Below are positions 45,371-57,011 of a DNA stretch of 64,000 nt, one piece after another. Positions within the stretch are counted from its first letter, which is position 1. Every line of letters starts with the position of its first letter. A model generated the notes under the pieces. That model was not told the DNA's origin, searched no databases, and was given only the letters and a program-made list of their open reading frames with translations. Source of the stretch: Climacium dendroides (Eukaryota; Streptophyta; Bryopsida; Hypnales; Climaciaceae); assembly GCA_950106755.1 (NCBI GenBank), contig OX467082.1:36580001-36644000 (forward strand), given 5' to 3'. The translations under genes were made by a program, and so were the position numbers.

Positions 45371-45934
45371 GACATCCACATTCAGCATAAGACGCCACGA
45401 GTCTCTAACCTAATAAACTACAAGTACTAATGTCAAAAGTGTGATGCCAGACTCAGAAAGCTACATTCCTTCTCAGAGATGACCTTAATGGCCTTGCAAA
45501 ACAGGTCGACTCCAAGTGCCAAAATGGCCAAGTCATCCCTCCCATATCCATAGGGAATGAAATAAATCATTTATGAATCTCTAAAGAAGGTAAAAAAATT
45601 ACACTAATACAGAGAAGAAATCATACCCTACATTTTGACCAACAAAATTATGTTTTGAAACTTACCATAAGTGCCTTAAAATTCACTATTATCTTCCATT
45701 TGGACTTTCTATCTTAAAAGCTTGAGGGTTAGAATTGTATATCACAAAACTTTCACTCACTACATCAATATTCTTAAACCTGCTACAGCATATAGTTGAC
45801 CCAACGATTATTCCAATCACTACCTGGATCCAACACCAAAACATCCCTGAGACAATTCCATTAAATCGCCGTTCCAAATACGGAACAATAGGCATTGCTC
45901 TCACATGCAAACATTGTTTCAGCCGCATTGATCT

Positions 45935-46112
45935 GGTCTAGCCTTTTGCAGATATTGGACATATATACGAAAAGGCCGGGAGAGACGGCAAACATAACCC
46001 TGAGGACAGACAATTAAACTACATTCCTTCGAGAATAGACGCTCCTCTTGAGAACATGCTTGTAAAGCTCCCGCTCAACAGGGTCAGACTGTCTTTGCAA
46101 CTGCAGCAACAG
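45935..46112 (-). pseudogene. Broken duplicate of the C-terminal coding segment of the gulonolactone-oxidase-like gene
   Basis: The block aligns on the minus strand with 46169-46382, the 3' end of the adjacent gene. Shared blocks are AGCTTTACAAGCATGTTCTC (AGCTTTTCAAGCATGTCCTG in the gene), ATTC-AAGGAATG, GGTTATGTTTGCCGTC and AATATCTGCAAAAGG. It has lost about 35-40 bp in the Cys-rich part and reads into a stop after SRRNVV. It is a tandem partial duplication, not a functional exon. Confidence 0.85.
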
Positions 46113-46148
46113 GAATTCGTAACAACATACTCGCAACGTTGAACTGAT

Positions 46149-48662
46149 TCACGCTGTGGTACTCACCTGCTCGGGCCGTTTGCAAATATTGTACATAGGA
46201 AAGGGCCGTGAAGGACGGCAAACATACCCCACAGGACAATGCACATCTTCTCGACAGTAGCACCCGTACGTCAGAGTGCATTCCTTGGAATACACAGGTC
46301 CACTCCTCTCCAGGACATGCTTGAAAAGCTCTGGCTCAAAAACCTTGTCAGGATCATGCTTCTGTTGCAACTCCAGAAGCTCGTCCACATTGGAAGCAAG
46401 GAAATTGTCCCTCAACGGGCAGTCCGGGTGCCGAAACGCGCGCTCGAAGTTCTTGCCCCAGTGAGGCCTTGCTCGGTACTTGCACAAGTTCATCTGCTCC
46501 AGCGTTTCGGTGATAGAGGCGTGCTTGGAGGGATAATTCGGGGTCATGGCCGACTGCATGGTGGACCACTGCGCGTACACCACGTCTTCGTTGCCAGAGT
46601 TCATGGACAGCAGGCTGTTTGATTTCTGGCCGAAGCGGAGCCAGATGAGACCTGGGGATGTGCATCGCTGCACCTTGCCATCCCCGTAGCGAGAATTTAA
46701 TCGGACCTGCGGTTGCTGAAGCTCAGCTTCCACGACGGCTCTCACGTCCGTCACCCAGTCTTGGAATTGGGAGATTTTGATGGTGAAGGACACATCGTCC
46801 GTGACGGCGCCCATGGCTTTGGTTTGGGTGCTGCATTTGGGGGCACACTCCTGAGCCAGCATGGCGTTGTTGGTGTCCACGGTTGCGTTGTGAAGAGCTG
46901 TTCCGTCCGAGTCGATGAGGAAGCCGCTGCTGAAGAAGGCTCGTCCAACACTGCACACGCCTGCTCACAAACCATCACTTCACTTAAGGACAGCTTGATG
47001 CATCCCGTGGGCCAAGGAAAATATTAGTTTCTGAGGCGGTCGACATCAAAATGGATCTGTAGAATGTCAGCGCTCCAGGTCGACACTTTAAACATTGAAC
47101 CTAATTTCTATTATTGTAAAGTTCGGATTTTAAATACTCTTATAAAGAGGATGCCAATGCACGAAAGAATGCAATATTTGAATACCATGTGAAAAAAGTT
47201 ATAAGAGTCTGACATTCAAAGTTTTATTAGGTAAATGACCAACAACCTACACGATGGTGTACGTTCATATGTACTCGTTGTGCAAGGTCTTCGCATTTAG
47301 GAGGATATCTGCCTTAAACCAAATTTGAGGAGTTCGAGAAGATTAGTCTTCTTCTTGGCCCAGCGTTGTTATAGTATCATTAGGAAATCTTTTTTATCAG
47401 AAGCTCCTAACACCGTGCCTATTGAGGGATGCCAATGAGCTTCCAAGGATCCCACAACAAAAAACAGATCTCATGAAATTATTCAACATTGTGTGACTAA
47501 ACTGCATCTATCATTTATTTCCTTCAAGAAATAGAATGTAAAAATTTCAATTCGAAAGTTTAGGATCGATTTCCTTACCTGTATTGAGCACATCAGCAAT
47601 AGAAGATTCTTCATCCGGATCGGCATCCCAGGCAGCCAAGAGCGTCTTCACCACACGAGCCATATCATCATCCACGGCGTGCATGATAGCCGACTTAGCT
47701 TGAGGACGAAACGGCGAACCCCCAGAGGCCTCCTGCACCGCATCGACCTGCTTGTACAGCACAGCTCGGTACTCCCGAAACTCAGGCTTCCACTGCACAA
47801 GAATGTGTGGCGTCTCATACTCCAGCAACCTCCTGAGCTCAGACACCATGTTGGTATCATCCAAGTGGCCTCGTGTTTCCACCACCGTGAACGACGGCGG
47901 CTGCAACTGAAGCGTGACCTCGGTTAAGATGCCCAGCAAGCCCAGCCCCCCAACCAACGCGTCCACTTCAATTGAGCCTCTGTCACTAACCACAACGTCG
48001 CCGTGACCATTCACCCAAGTCAGCTTCACCACGAGGTCGCCGAGGATGCTGGCAGCGCCGAGACCCGATCCATGTGCCGAAGTGGAAATCACGCCGCCCA
48101 GGGAAAGGTTTCCATAAGCTGGCAAAACTCCTGCAGGAACGGACATGCTGTTCGCCTGAGCAGCATCGACCAAGGCCTGGAGGGTAATCCCGGCCTCCAC
48201 GGTTAACTGAAAGTTTGCAGTGTCAACAGAAAGCACGCGGTTCATGAGGTGAAGAAGCATAGTGAGAGAGGCAGGGGTGTCAGGATTGGGATCCAAGGTT
48301 TGTTCCACACGGAACTCTCGCTTGGTGTTGGAACGGTGTCCAGGGCATACTAATCCGTTCTCACAGTGGAAGTCGTGTCTAGTGGCACGAAGTTTCACAG
48401 GGCTCCCGGTGGAGATGAGCTTCTTGACGAGGTCGCTCACATCCTGCGTGCTGGTGGGGGATTCATGCTTGTCCGAAGTGCACTTGAGAAAATTGTAGGC
48501 CGAGTAGAGCGTGGTGCCTGTGTCTTGAAGGATGTACGACTCGCTCACGCCCTCCATTGCTATGCTTGCTTCTGGCATGGTCCCGAGTTGAGCTCTGCTT
48601 CCATGGCCGTTCAATGCGCTGCATATTGTTGCCACTAGCACCCACCATCGCAACGGAATCAT
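46149..48662 (-). CDS. GULLO: L-gulono-1,4-lactone oxidase-like FAD-linked oxidase, 631 aa, probably secreted
   Basis: Two exons, 48662-47579 and 46960-46149, joined at ACAG|GTAAGG and GAGCAG|GC; total 1896 nt. A signal-peptide-like start (MIPLRWWVLVATICSALNG) precedes a PCMH-type FAD-binding domain with VSDLVKKLISTGSPVKLRA-TRHDFHCENG, FQLTVEAGITLQALVDAA and LPAYGNLSLGGVISTSAHGSG. The ALO domain follows, ending with HWGKNF, DPDKVFEPEL and a Cys-rich tail (CYCREDVHCPVGYVCRPS) typical of plant GulLO proteins. Family members oxidise L-gulono-1,4-lactone to ascorbate with variable efficiency in plants. Length is near the usual 570-610 aa. The final codons read PEQVSTTA and overlap a strong splice donor (CAG|GTGAGT), so an alternative third exon is possible. 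The intron (46961-47578) holds a degraded MITE. Confidence 0.9.
47138..47330. repeat. Degraded AGGTAGG-family MITE core inside the GULLO intron
   Basis: Contains CCAATGCACGAAAGAATGCA, ATTTGAATACCATGTGAAAA, AAGTTATAAGAG and CAAAGTTTTATTAG, matching the shared internal module of copies at 45060 and 49690. The termini are not recognisable. Its orientation is opposite to that of the host gene. Confidence 0.65.
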
Positions 48663-50504
48663 CTCTGCAAATCCGCTTGTCCTCGTTAGTACTTCCTGGC
48701 CACGAAACTAGTTAAGACCCACGCGTGCTAGAATAATTCAAGCAATATTTGGGGAATATCGAAGTAGGCTTTCACTTTTGCTTTAAACTTTGAGTTCCAA
48801 GATTTTCACGTGCACAGCATCATAACAAGATCGATCCTTAACACCAACCTAGATGAAGATCTGATGTACTAACCCTTAGCAATGTTGTTCTTTCTTCCAA
48901 GATGTGATTCCTACCTTCAAAGATCGCAAAAAATGATGGATGCTCAACATGCGAGTGCTGAGCTCGGTACTGAATTGGATTTGCAGCACGGGAGTGGCAA
49001 TAACCACACCAATGGTTCGGAGAAGCCTGGAATGGTTCAATTTCATCTCTCAAAATATGTTGACACTTGCAGCTCTTCAACTGGAACAAGTGTCACCAGA
49101 AAAAGGTCCTAAGCTCACTCTTCGAATCATAAAGCGAAAGAAAATATGCGCCTCACCTGACACAAGCTATGGCATACCGAGTGCAAGTTCAGGCATACAG
49201 TAGACAGACACATTAACAGTTTGCACTTTGGTAATGTAGGGCTTCACCACCAAGCGCATCAATTGGAGCTTGAAAGGGAAGCACGAATAAGGGAAATCTC
49301 CAAACCCAAGACAACCATCTGCATTATATATGGACAAGCTTGTTAATCTGAGCAGACTACTGACCTTTTCGAAGGTTTCGGCCCTGCGTCCTCGAATCTC
49401 TTGAGTTTGGAGGCTATGGCGTGCAGATTCACACCTCGAACAAGTGGCTAGAATGAGGAATCCCTATGTGAAGAAAATGCAATTGCCCTGAATCACAACA
49501 GTCCTTCAGACGTTAATAACCCTAATTACTCAGAGGCATTGCTGTCATCAAGCACAAAAATTCTAATGTGAACCAAACTCTTCAATACTGTTCGCACACA
49601 AAAACCCTCAAAACAGAAAATCAGGTGTATAAAGGTTGTTGGTTGCGATCAATTCTTGTGAATGTTGAGGCTCTTACAATGTCCTACTTAAAGAGAAGCG
49701 ATTTCAGAACATCAATTGATACATAAAACTTTAACCCTTCATAACTTTCGCATCCAGTATCCAAATAATGCATTCTTTCGTGCATTGAAATCCTCTTTCA
49801 TTCAAACAAGAACATAAGATAATTTGAACAGTCTACTAATAGAAATTACGCTCGATAGAAAATTAGAGCTGCGATTGTGGGTGTCCCTACCAGAGCCATA
49901 CCCACGAAATTCTGAAGCTACGAACACGTAGTTCATATGAATTCGTAAAAACCACGACCTACCAACAGAATTGGGAGCGCACAAGTACCTGAGACATAGA
50001 GTAATGGCTCCTTGGAAGAGTACGATGCTCCATGTCACGTTTTCTGCGCTGGAATTGGTCGTACTACTATACCCTGCCGGCCTTGCTGCAATTACCAGAA
50101 ATTAACCACAAACTTGGGCTTCGACGGGAAGCTAGCAACCTCTAGTGCACCTGTTAATCACAAGTGTAGTGCTGCATTTGATCCCGGGTGCATGAGAGCT
50201 ATCGAGATGCGGCATCAAACAGGCAGTGTGTCAAGCACTGGCTGTGAGAGTGATGAGTCGAAATAAGGAGGATCATGGAGAAGCTCCTGACGGATGATAT
50301 TCCTCTTTCATTTAAGGACGAAGTTCATTCATCCGAACAATTGCTCCAAGCTCGCATGAGCGAACTTTCATGTTGTGTCCGAATCTTAAATGAATTTACA
50401 AGTTTTTCAGAGTCAGAATTGTCTTTGTTGAGTTTCATGATGCTTTCACTTCTATGTGAGTGGGAAGAAACTACATTTCAGGAGTAGCATTGCCTTGGTA
50501 ACCT
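48663..50504. other. GULLO upstream region and spacer with a MITE
   Basis: Promoter and 5' UTR of GULLO, then spacer. A minus-strand AGGTAGG-family element lies at about 49690-49892 (GGTAGGGACACCCACAATCG, then TTTGGATACTGGATGCGAAA and AGTTATGAAGGGTTAAAG). An 84-codon open frame at 50012-50266 has several cysteines but no recognised domain, splice structure or homologue and is not called. Confidence 0.5.
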
Positions 50505-50508
50505 TTAA

Positions 50509-52312
50509 CCCCTCACTCATTGCCCAAGGGGATCAAAAGTGTCCTCACACAGTTTCAAGTCCAATTCAAAGTCTTGTAATTTTTGCATCTGATGTCCAAA
50601 TTCAACAAAACTTGTTCAAAATTTTGCACTTTCTCTTCTAGTTTGTGTAGTAAAATTTTCAGTCCAATCCAAGATGTAATGATTTTTTGTGAGCCAATCA
50701 AAGTTCAGAGGTTCAATTTGAGTTCACCAAATTGCATTTGATGGTTGCAACTTCGGGGGCTTGTATCTCCTTCATCTAGTGTTCATCTTCAATAAAATTT
50801 GTTGGTTTATGTACCACTTGAAGTTTAGTTATTGTGGTAATAATTTTATGTTTATCCAAGTTGTTTTGAATGTTTGAGCAATTTGAAGTTCAAAATCCCA
50901 ACATTTTTGGATTATAGTGAACTTTAGCAACTTGTTTCCTCTTCATATAGTGTTTGTTTCTAATACATTTTTTGGAAAAAGTTGCACATACTAGTCTAGT
51001 TTTTGTGGATAAAATTTCATATCAATTCAAGAAGTTATGAGTGACTGAGAAAAATTGTAGTAGAAAGGGGTTCAACCTCATGTGTTTTTTGCAACTTTTC
51101 TTGCTATTTTTTGACATTTCAAAGTCATTTTGTAGACACAATAAATCAATTCAATGATATTTTCTTTTACCATTGTCTTTTTATATTGGTTTTGAATCAC
51201 TTTATAGTTTAAATTTTTTTCATTTGAGTAGATTTAGAAACCAAATTTCACCTCCAAATGTGTTGATAGGAAAATTTTAGCATCCTTTTTCTATACTAAA
51301 AGATTATAACCTTGCAATCTATGTGGTCAAAAGACTCCAAATTTGATTTACACCATCTACAATATGTACACTACAAGAATGTATGGTTGAAATTTCTATA
51401 CCTTAATGACATTTAGATCTATAACACTTCAAAAAGCAATGAAGATGTTTTTGAATCCCAAAAATCCTAGGCATTGAGGAATTAAACGATATTTGATGGC
51501 CCAAGGGGAAATCAAAAATCTCCCCAAAGTAGGGCATGGATCTTACCCCCACCCAGGGTTTTGCAATCAAGGCATATGGAATTAATCAATGAACAATGCT
51601 TTCATTTTGGAACCTAAATGCAATACTTGGCAAGCCGTATTCACCTTTGAAGTAGATTTCAAAAAAAATCCTAAAGACTCTTTTTTTCTTTTTTTGTCAA
51701 AGATTCATCAAGACCAAGGGGATTGTTTTTTTTATTTAACCCTAAAAATTTATGTACCAAGAATTGGCAAATACTTACAAAACTACCAAAAATCAATACT
51801 TTTTAAAAATGACTATTAAGCAAATTTCATTGATTTTTAGAATTTGTAACCATAGAATTTTGTTATTGATTTTTATCAGGGTCATTGGTAAAGACTGCAA
51901 AGTAAAGCCAATGTGTGAAAAAAAAGATTGCAAAGTAAAACAAAATGTTTCTTTCAAGCTATCCAAGATTTTAATAATGTGACTTTGTTAGACTTTTGAG
52001 GCCTATAGCTCAAAATTCCTTTGTAAGGAAGATTTAGAGACTTCAAATTTGAATAGGGCTTCAACTTAGGAAGAAGTATACAAATTTTCAAAGTAAAATG
52101 ATGTTGCCCTTTTCCTACCTAGGTTAGGTCCCCCTTAAAAAAAACGTAATTTATTTCAAATGTTGGATCCTCATAAAAATTAGATTGTCCAATTTTTTTT
52201 GTTTTCTTAATCTCATGAAAAAAAGAGTAAGAAAAACAAAATTTAATAGTGCATTTTGGATGCCCAATTTCTCAAGACCTATTTTGATTTACAAGGTCTT
52301 GAGCTTTAGGGG
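50509..52312. mobile_element. Possible third TTAA-flanked element (1.80 kb)
   Basis: Starts CCCCTCACTC and ends CTTTAGGGG, with TTAA at 50505-50508 and 52313-52316. Only the first five bases of the ends are complementary, so the terminal repeat is weak. A subterminal CTCAAGACCT/AGGTCTTGAG pair occurs near the right end. The interior is AT-rich with reiterated segments and no transposase. Confidence 0.4.
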
Positions 52313-52316
52313 TTAA

Positions 52317-54022
52317 GGATTAAACCAAAAGCAACCCATAAGCTACAAGAAGAAAGGAGGAGTTATTGGCTAGCATCATTTTGGAAAGAATTTCACTTGA
52401 ATCATGAAACTCTTTACATTCAAAGACATGGATGTGATAAGCAAGAATAGATGATAACTCATTTGATCATCACAATGTGCCTAGATTTATCCAAAATGGA
52501 AGAATACTCTACAAAGATTATTTAGCAATTTAGCAATTTCATCCATTTCAATAGAAGAAGATATAGTCAAATATTCCTTTAAAGAATTGGTTTTGAACAA
52601 TCTATCACTTAAAAAAATGTTGACCCTACAACTCTATATTGCACCCTAGAAATTATTGCAAGAGTGGATAGACTCTAAGTTTCATCTCAAAAAAAACTTA
52701 GGAACTTAAGTTATCTTTAGATAATTGAATATAACAATTTTTAATCATAATTTCATACAAAAACTATAAATTATGTAGAGATGATAAAGAAATACAAAAT
52801 TAAGCAATCATTAAATAGGAAACAATATTTTACATTTATCCAACAATAGTTGGAGAAAACTATGAGTTAGTTTATTGTTATTGGATGCCTTTGGGAAAAT
52901 AATTGGTTAGAGTGTGAAAATGGAGGACCCAAAAACAGGATAAAAATTGGTAGGATTGGCAACCAACCAATGTGCAAAAATAAAAGATGGATATATAGCT
53001 TTCACTTTTATGAAATTGTTAGATTTTATCCTCTTACTAATTCAAATCAAAGGCTACTATCCAAGTTGCTCGAGGTGGGTGTATTCTTGAACAAGGCAAG
53101 TATTATTTTAAGATTGGCCATTGAGGGGCTTGGAAAGCTTGGATAGGACATGGCGGCTATTGCTTTAGGGTTGGTTGTGATGGCCAATCCTTGCTCCATT
53201 GTTTGTGATGCCCAATTTAATGAAATTTGAAATTCAAAGTCAACATGTCTTTGAAAGAGGAAGATTGTAACCTTGAAACTGGGGATGAATATATTTTTAA
53301 TAACTAGCACTATTATGCATTATGGAGCTTAAGCAATTAAGCCCAATCTATAACACATCCTAGTCTCCTATTGGGCCCTAAGGTGGTTATTTGTCCTACA
53401 TAACAATTCCAATGCAAAATTGCATGTCCTTAGTAAATTTTTGGAGTTGACTATTTGAAGCCTACTATTGAATGACATTATATCTTATTATTTTATCATT
53501 TGGGAATCATAAATAAAATAATATGGTGAATTTATATTCATAAATAAATTTATTTGGTCAATCTATAACCATGAACTTTGGTTAGTGAGTCATTTAATTT
53601 GATCAACTTGTCATAGAGTTATGAACAAAGTTATGCAATTTTAAAAGGAAGATGTAGGATTTTAGCAATTGTAATAATAAATGTTTAAAGTCCTTTTGAG
53701 AGTCTTGACCAAACCCTCCTTAAGTTATTTCAAATGTGGTTATTAAATACTAAAATCATGTAATAATTTATAATAAAATGAGTCCAAATCTTCTCCATTT
53801 ATTAAATGACACATGAAAACAATTTTAGTAACAACCAAAATTCTTTCAAGTATTTTTTGATATTTTTAATAGATATTGTTTTACACGTTTTTAAATTTAT
53901 ACAACTAATTGGAAAATTCAGATTAAATTTGGTATTAAAAAACAACAAAATTGATTAATTTTTTAAAAAAAATCTAGCTCCAAAAATTTCTTCAATGTAT
54001 TTCAAGTGATACTAATCAAATA
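52317..54022. other. AT-rich spacer, no gene recognised
   Basis: No domain-bearing frame. The reading frame at 53047-53310 (minus) is open but has no similarity to a known family and is not called. Confidence 0.5.
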
Positions 54023-54272
54023 CTCCCTTTGTCTTGAAATGATTGTTCACTTTGAATGTCATGTTTTTGTAAGGTTGTTTTGAGTAGGCCAAAAAAATAC
54101 TTCCTTGTGGCTAATTTTATTTGGGTTGCAATGAACATGTACAATATTCTTCATTGATTTCAATGATATAAAATTTGGAAACTTTATTAATTATTTTTCA
54201 CAATATGGTCAATGAAATTGGCTCAAAAAACTATCAACAAATTTGTGTACAATCATTTTGGGATGGCGGGTG
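54023..54272. mobile_element. Stowaway-like MITE (250 bp)
   Basis: Starts CTCCCTTTGTCTTGAAATGA and ends TCATTTTGGGATGGCGGGTG, with TA outside both ends (54021-54022, 54273-54274). The interior matches the degenerate element at 31113-31525. Confidence 0.8.
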
Positions 54273-54274
54273 TA

Positions 54275-57011
54275 TAATTTTAATCACGAGAGTAACAAAA
54301 TGTAAATTCTTTAGAGTACGAGCTTCTATATGCAATTAAAATTGTAGAATATGCCTTATGCACAATATTATTTAGTAGGAGTAAATAAAGGTCCCCACAA
54401 ATTGTATTTTGAAGCAAAGTATTTTGTTAATACCTAATATTCAGAATTCAACAAATAAAAATAAATAAATAAATTGATAGTGACTAATCAATAATTGTAA
54501 TTTTGAAGAATTTTGAAGGGCATCAACAATGAGGCACATAAGACTTGCCTTTTCATGCATTCATTGAGAATTTATGACAAATTAATACTTAATTAATTTG
54601 CCATCTATTGCATGGTCTTAAATGACACCTCAAGTATATTGCTAAATAATTTTATGCAAACCTTGAAAGCAAGTGATGTGATTCTCCAAATTACTTTATG
54701 TAGGATAAAATGCTCACTCTTCTAATCCTACTAATACAAGACATTTGAGACTCGAGCTTATGTCATTAAAGGAAGTTTCTATACAATCAATCAACAAACT
54801 AGCTATTACTATGCACAAAAAATTCCCGTTCTTGTTGATGCTATACAAAATCTTACATCATTGTTTTACATCAATAGTACATTGTTTTAGTTGCAAAGTA
54901 GTTGTAAAATGAAGTGTATATATTGTTTTAATCGCAAAGTGGTGTAAAATAAAGTGTAGGATTACAAGGATTGTAACAAAGTTCAAATTGAAAATGAATG
55001 TGAGCTATTCTTCATCCAATATTCATCATAGTTGTCAATGTAGAGTGTAGACAAGCCTATACTTTGTGGAATCCATTGTATTGATGTGCAGTCATAAAAA
55101 ACAATTAGGAAAAGATTGCAACTATAAAATGACAATAGTCATTTTTTAATCATTTTCTAGTTGTTTTCAAAGTTGTTTCTCAATGTCTTACATCAATTGT
55201 GTTATATCAATTGTCTCATATCAATTATCAAAAGTAACATTAGGTTGGACATATAAGACTTGTACTCTTATAAAATGAAAGTTTTGTTAGTAGAATTATA
55301 AGATTTTTATATCGTAGTTTGTAGATTTCTATAATTTTTAGATTTTTATATTCTATAGAAATCTAAAAATATTTAAAATCCAAAAAATTTTAAGCCCTAT
55401 GAAATTATGAAGTTTCCTAAACTAGTGAAATTTATTAAATACCAATATTTAAAATTTTGAAATCTAAAAAAAAATAGATTTGAAAATTTGAAATTTAAAA
55501 ATCATTGAGATTAGAATTTCAAAATCTATAAATTTACAAGTCACACAAAAGTCGCAAATGAGTCATAGACAAGTTGCAATGAAGTTACAAATGGGTTGCA
55601 AATGAGTCGCCAACAAATCGCACAACTTGTCAATGGAGTAACCAACCTTACATAGTAAAAAATATCATATAAGTAATGATATCAAAAGAGCTCTTCAATA
55701 AAGTTCTAAATAGGCTATCAAATGAGAAGCTACCTCATTGTCCTTTGCAACTATTGTAACTTGTTTATAATGACTAAAAATCCCCAAATTAACACCACTC
55801 ACAAATGTCCCATGCACTTAAAAATTGTTATTTTTTATAGTTGTAAAATCCTTCATTTTCTTCTAATATTCTTTTCCCTAATTTCTTCAAATATCTCCTG
55901 TTTATGAGTCTATACCTTAAATTCATTGTTTGTTCATTAGAGCCCTACAACAAAATCCATGAGAAAGTGAATGTAGTACCAACAAATATAAAACCAAACT
56001 TAATCTTCAAAGGACACAGTCCTATTACCAAATTCTTGAGGTTTCTTGAATAGAGACAATTTTAGTTTCAATAGTTCCCTTGAAAGTCATTCATCAAACA
56101 AGTTTTAGTTCTTACAATGTTTGGGGTGGACTTCCATGCATCTAAAATTTGACAAACTTTGCATCAAAGACAAAAGAAATTTCAAAAATCTATATAGACT
56201 TGTAGAATTGTTGCAAGAGGCAAATTAGAATCAATAATTTTTTTTGGTGTAGGGCAATTTCCAACTTCCAAAAATCTATTTTAACATTGAACTTGAACTT
56301 TGGATTTCTTTTAGTTTGGCAACAAAGGCAAAGGTACTTCACTAAAATATATATGTTTTCTTAACTCACGTAGAAGTGAAGAGCATCATAAAACTCAACA
56401 AAGTAGATTCCAAGTCTAAAAAAATCCCAAAATTCTTATTCAATTCTACCACAATAAGGAAGTCTGCTCTTCTCCTTACTAGGTTGACCCCTTAGCACTC
56501 CAAAGTTCAAAATTTGGATGATGAACAAAGAGGTTCCTATTGCTTTTTTGACCACAAAACTTCTCTTTCATCCAAACCAATGCTTGACTTTTAAAAAGCC
56601 ACGTTTTTCTATATGATGAAATTGAGGTAAATAATATATATTTACAAAGATATAAGCAAAAATATGCAAAAATCCAAGAAAGGTTTCAGGCGCTAAGGGG
56701 TTAGGGTGAAGATACCTCCACCCCACCAAAATGTACAGCGAACGTACATTTCAAAGAAAGTGCAAAGAAAGACAGAAAGAAACCGAGAAGCGACTGCAAA
56801 AGGGCGGAGCTCCCTGACCGGACACTTATGTTGACCAGGCCGCGCAAAGTGCGCAGCCTCGTTCCTAAACTGAGTCAGCGTTTCAAGCCCTCTTCATCCG
56901 CTTCGTGAGCCCCGCCCTCTGCATCTTTCTGTTTACAAGGCCTCGCGCCCTTGTGCGTTTTGGGGTTGTGATCGATCGGGTGCTTGTCTATTGGGTTGCA
57001 TCATTGGCGCG
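54275..57011. other. AT-rich spacer, then probable CBR promoter
   Basis: Mostly AT-rich with short simple repeats (for example TCATATCAATT-type near 55180-55230 and GTCGCAAATGAGT-type near 55550-55620). From about 56730 composition turns GC-rich, marking the promoter and 5' UTR of the cytochrome b5 reductase gene. No other gene seen. Confidence 0.5.

Noticed and set aside
50012..50266. Cys-containing open frame of 84 codons
   Set aside because: No homology recognised, no splice partner, and it lies next to a MITE; insufficient support.
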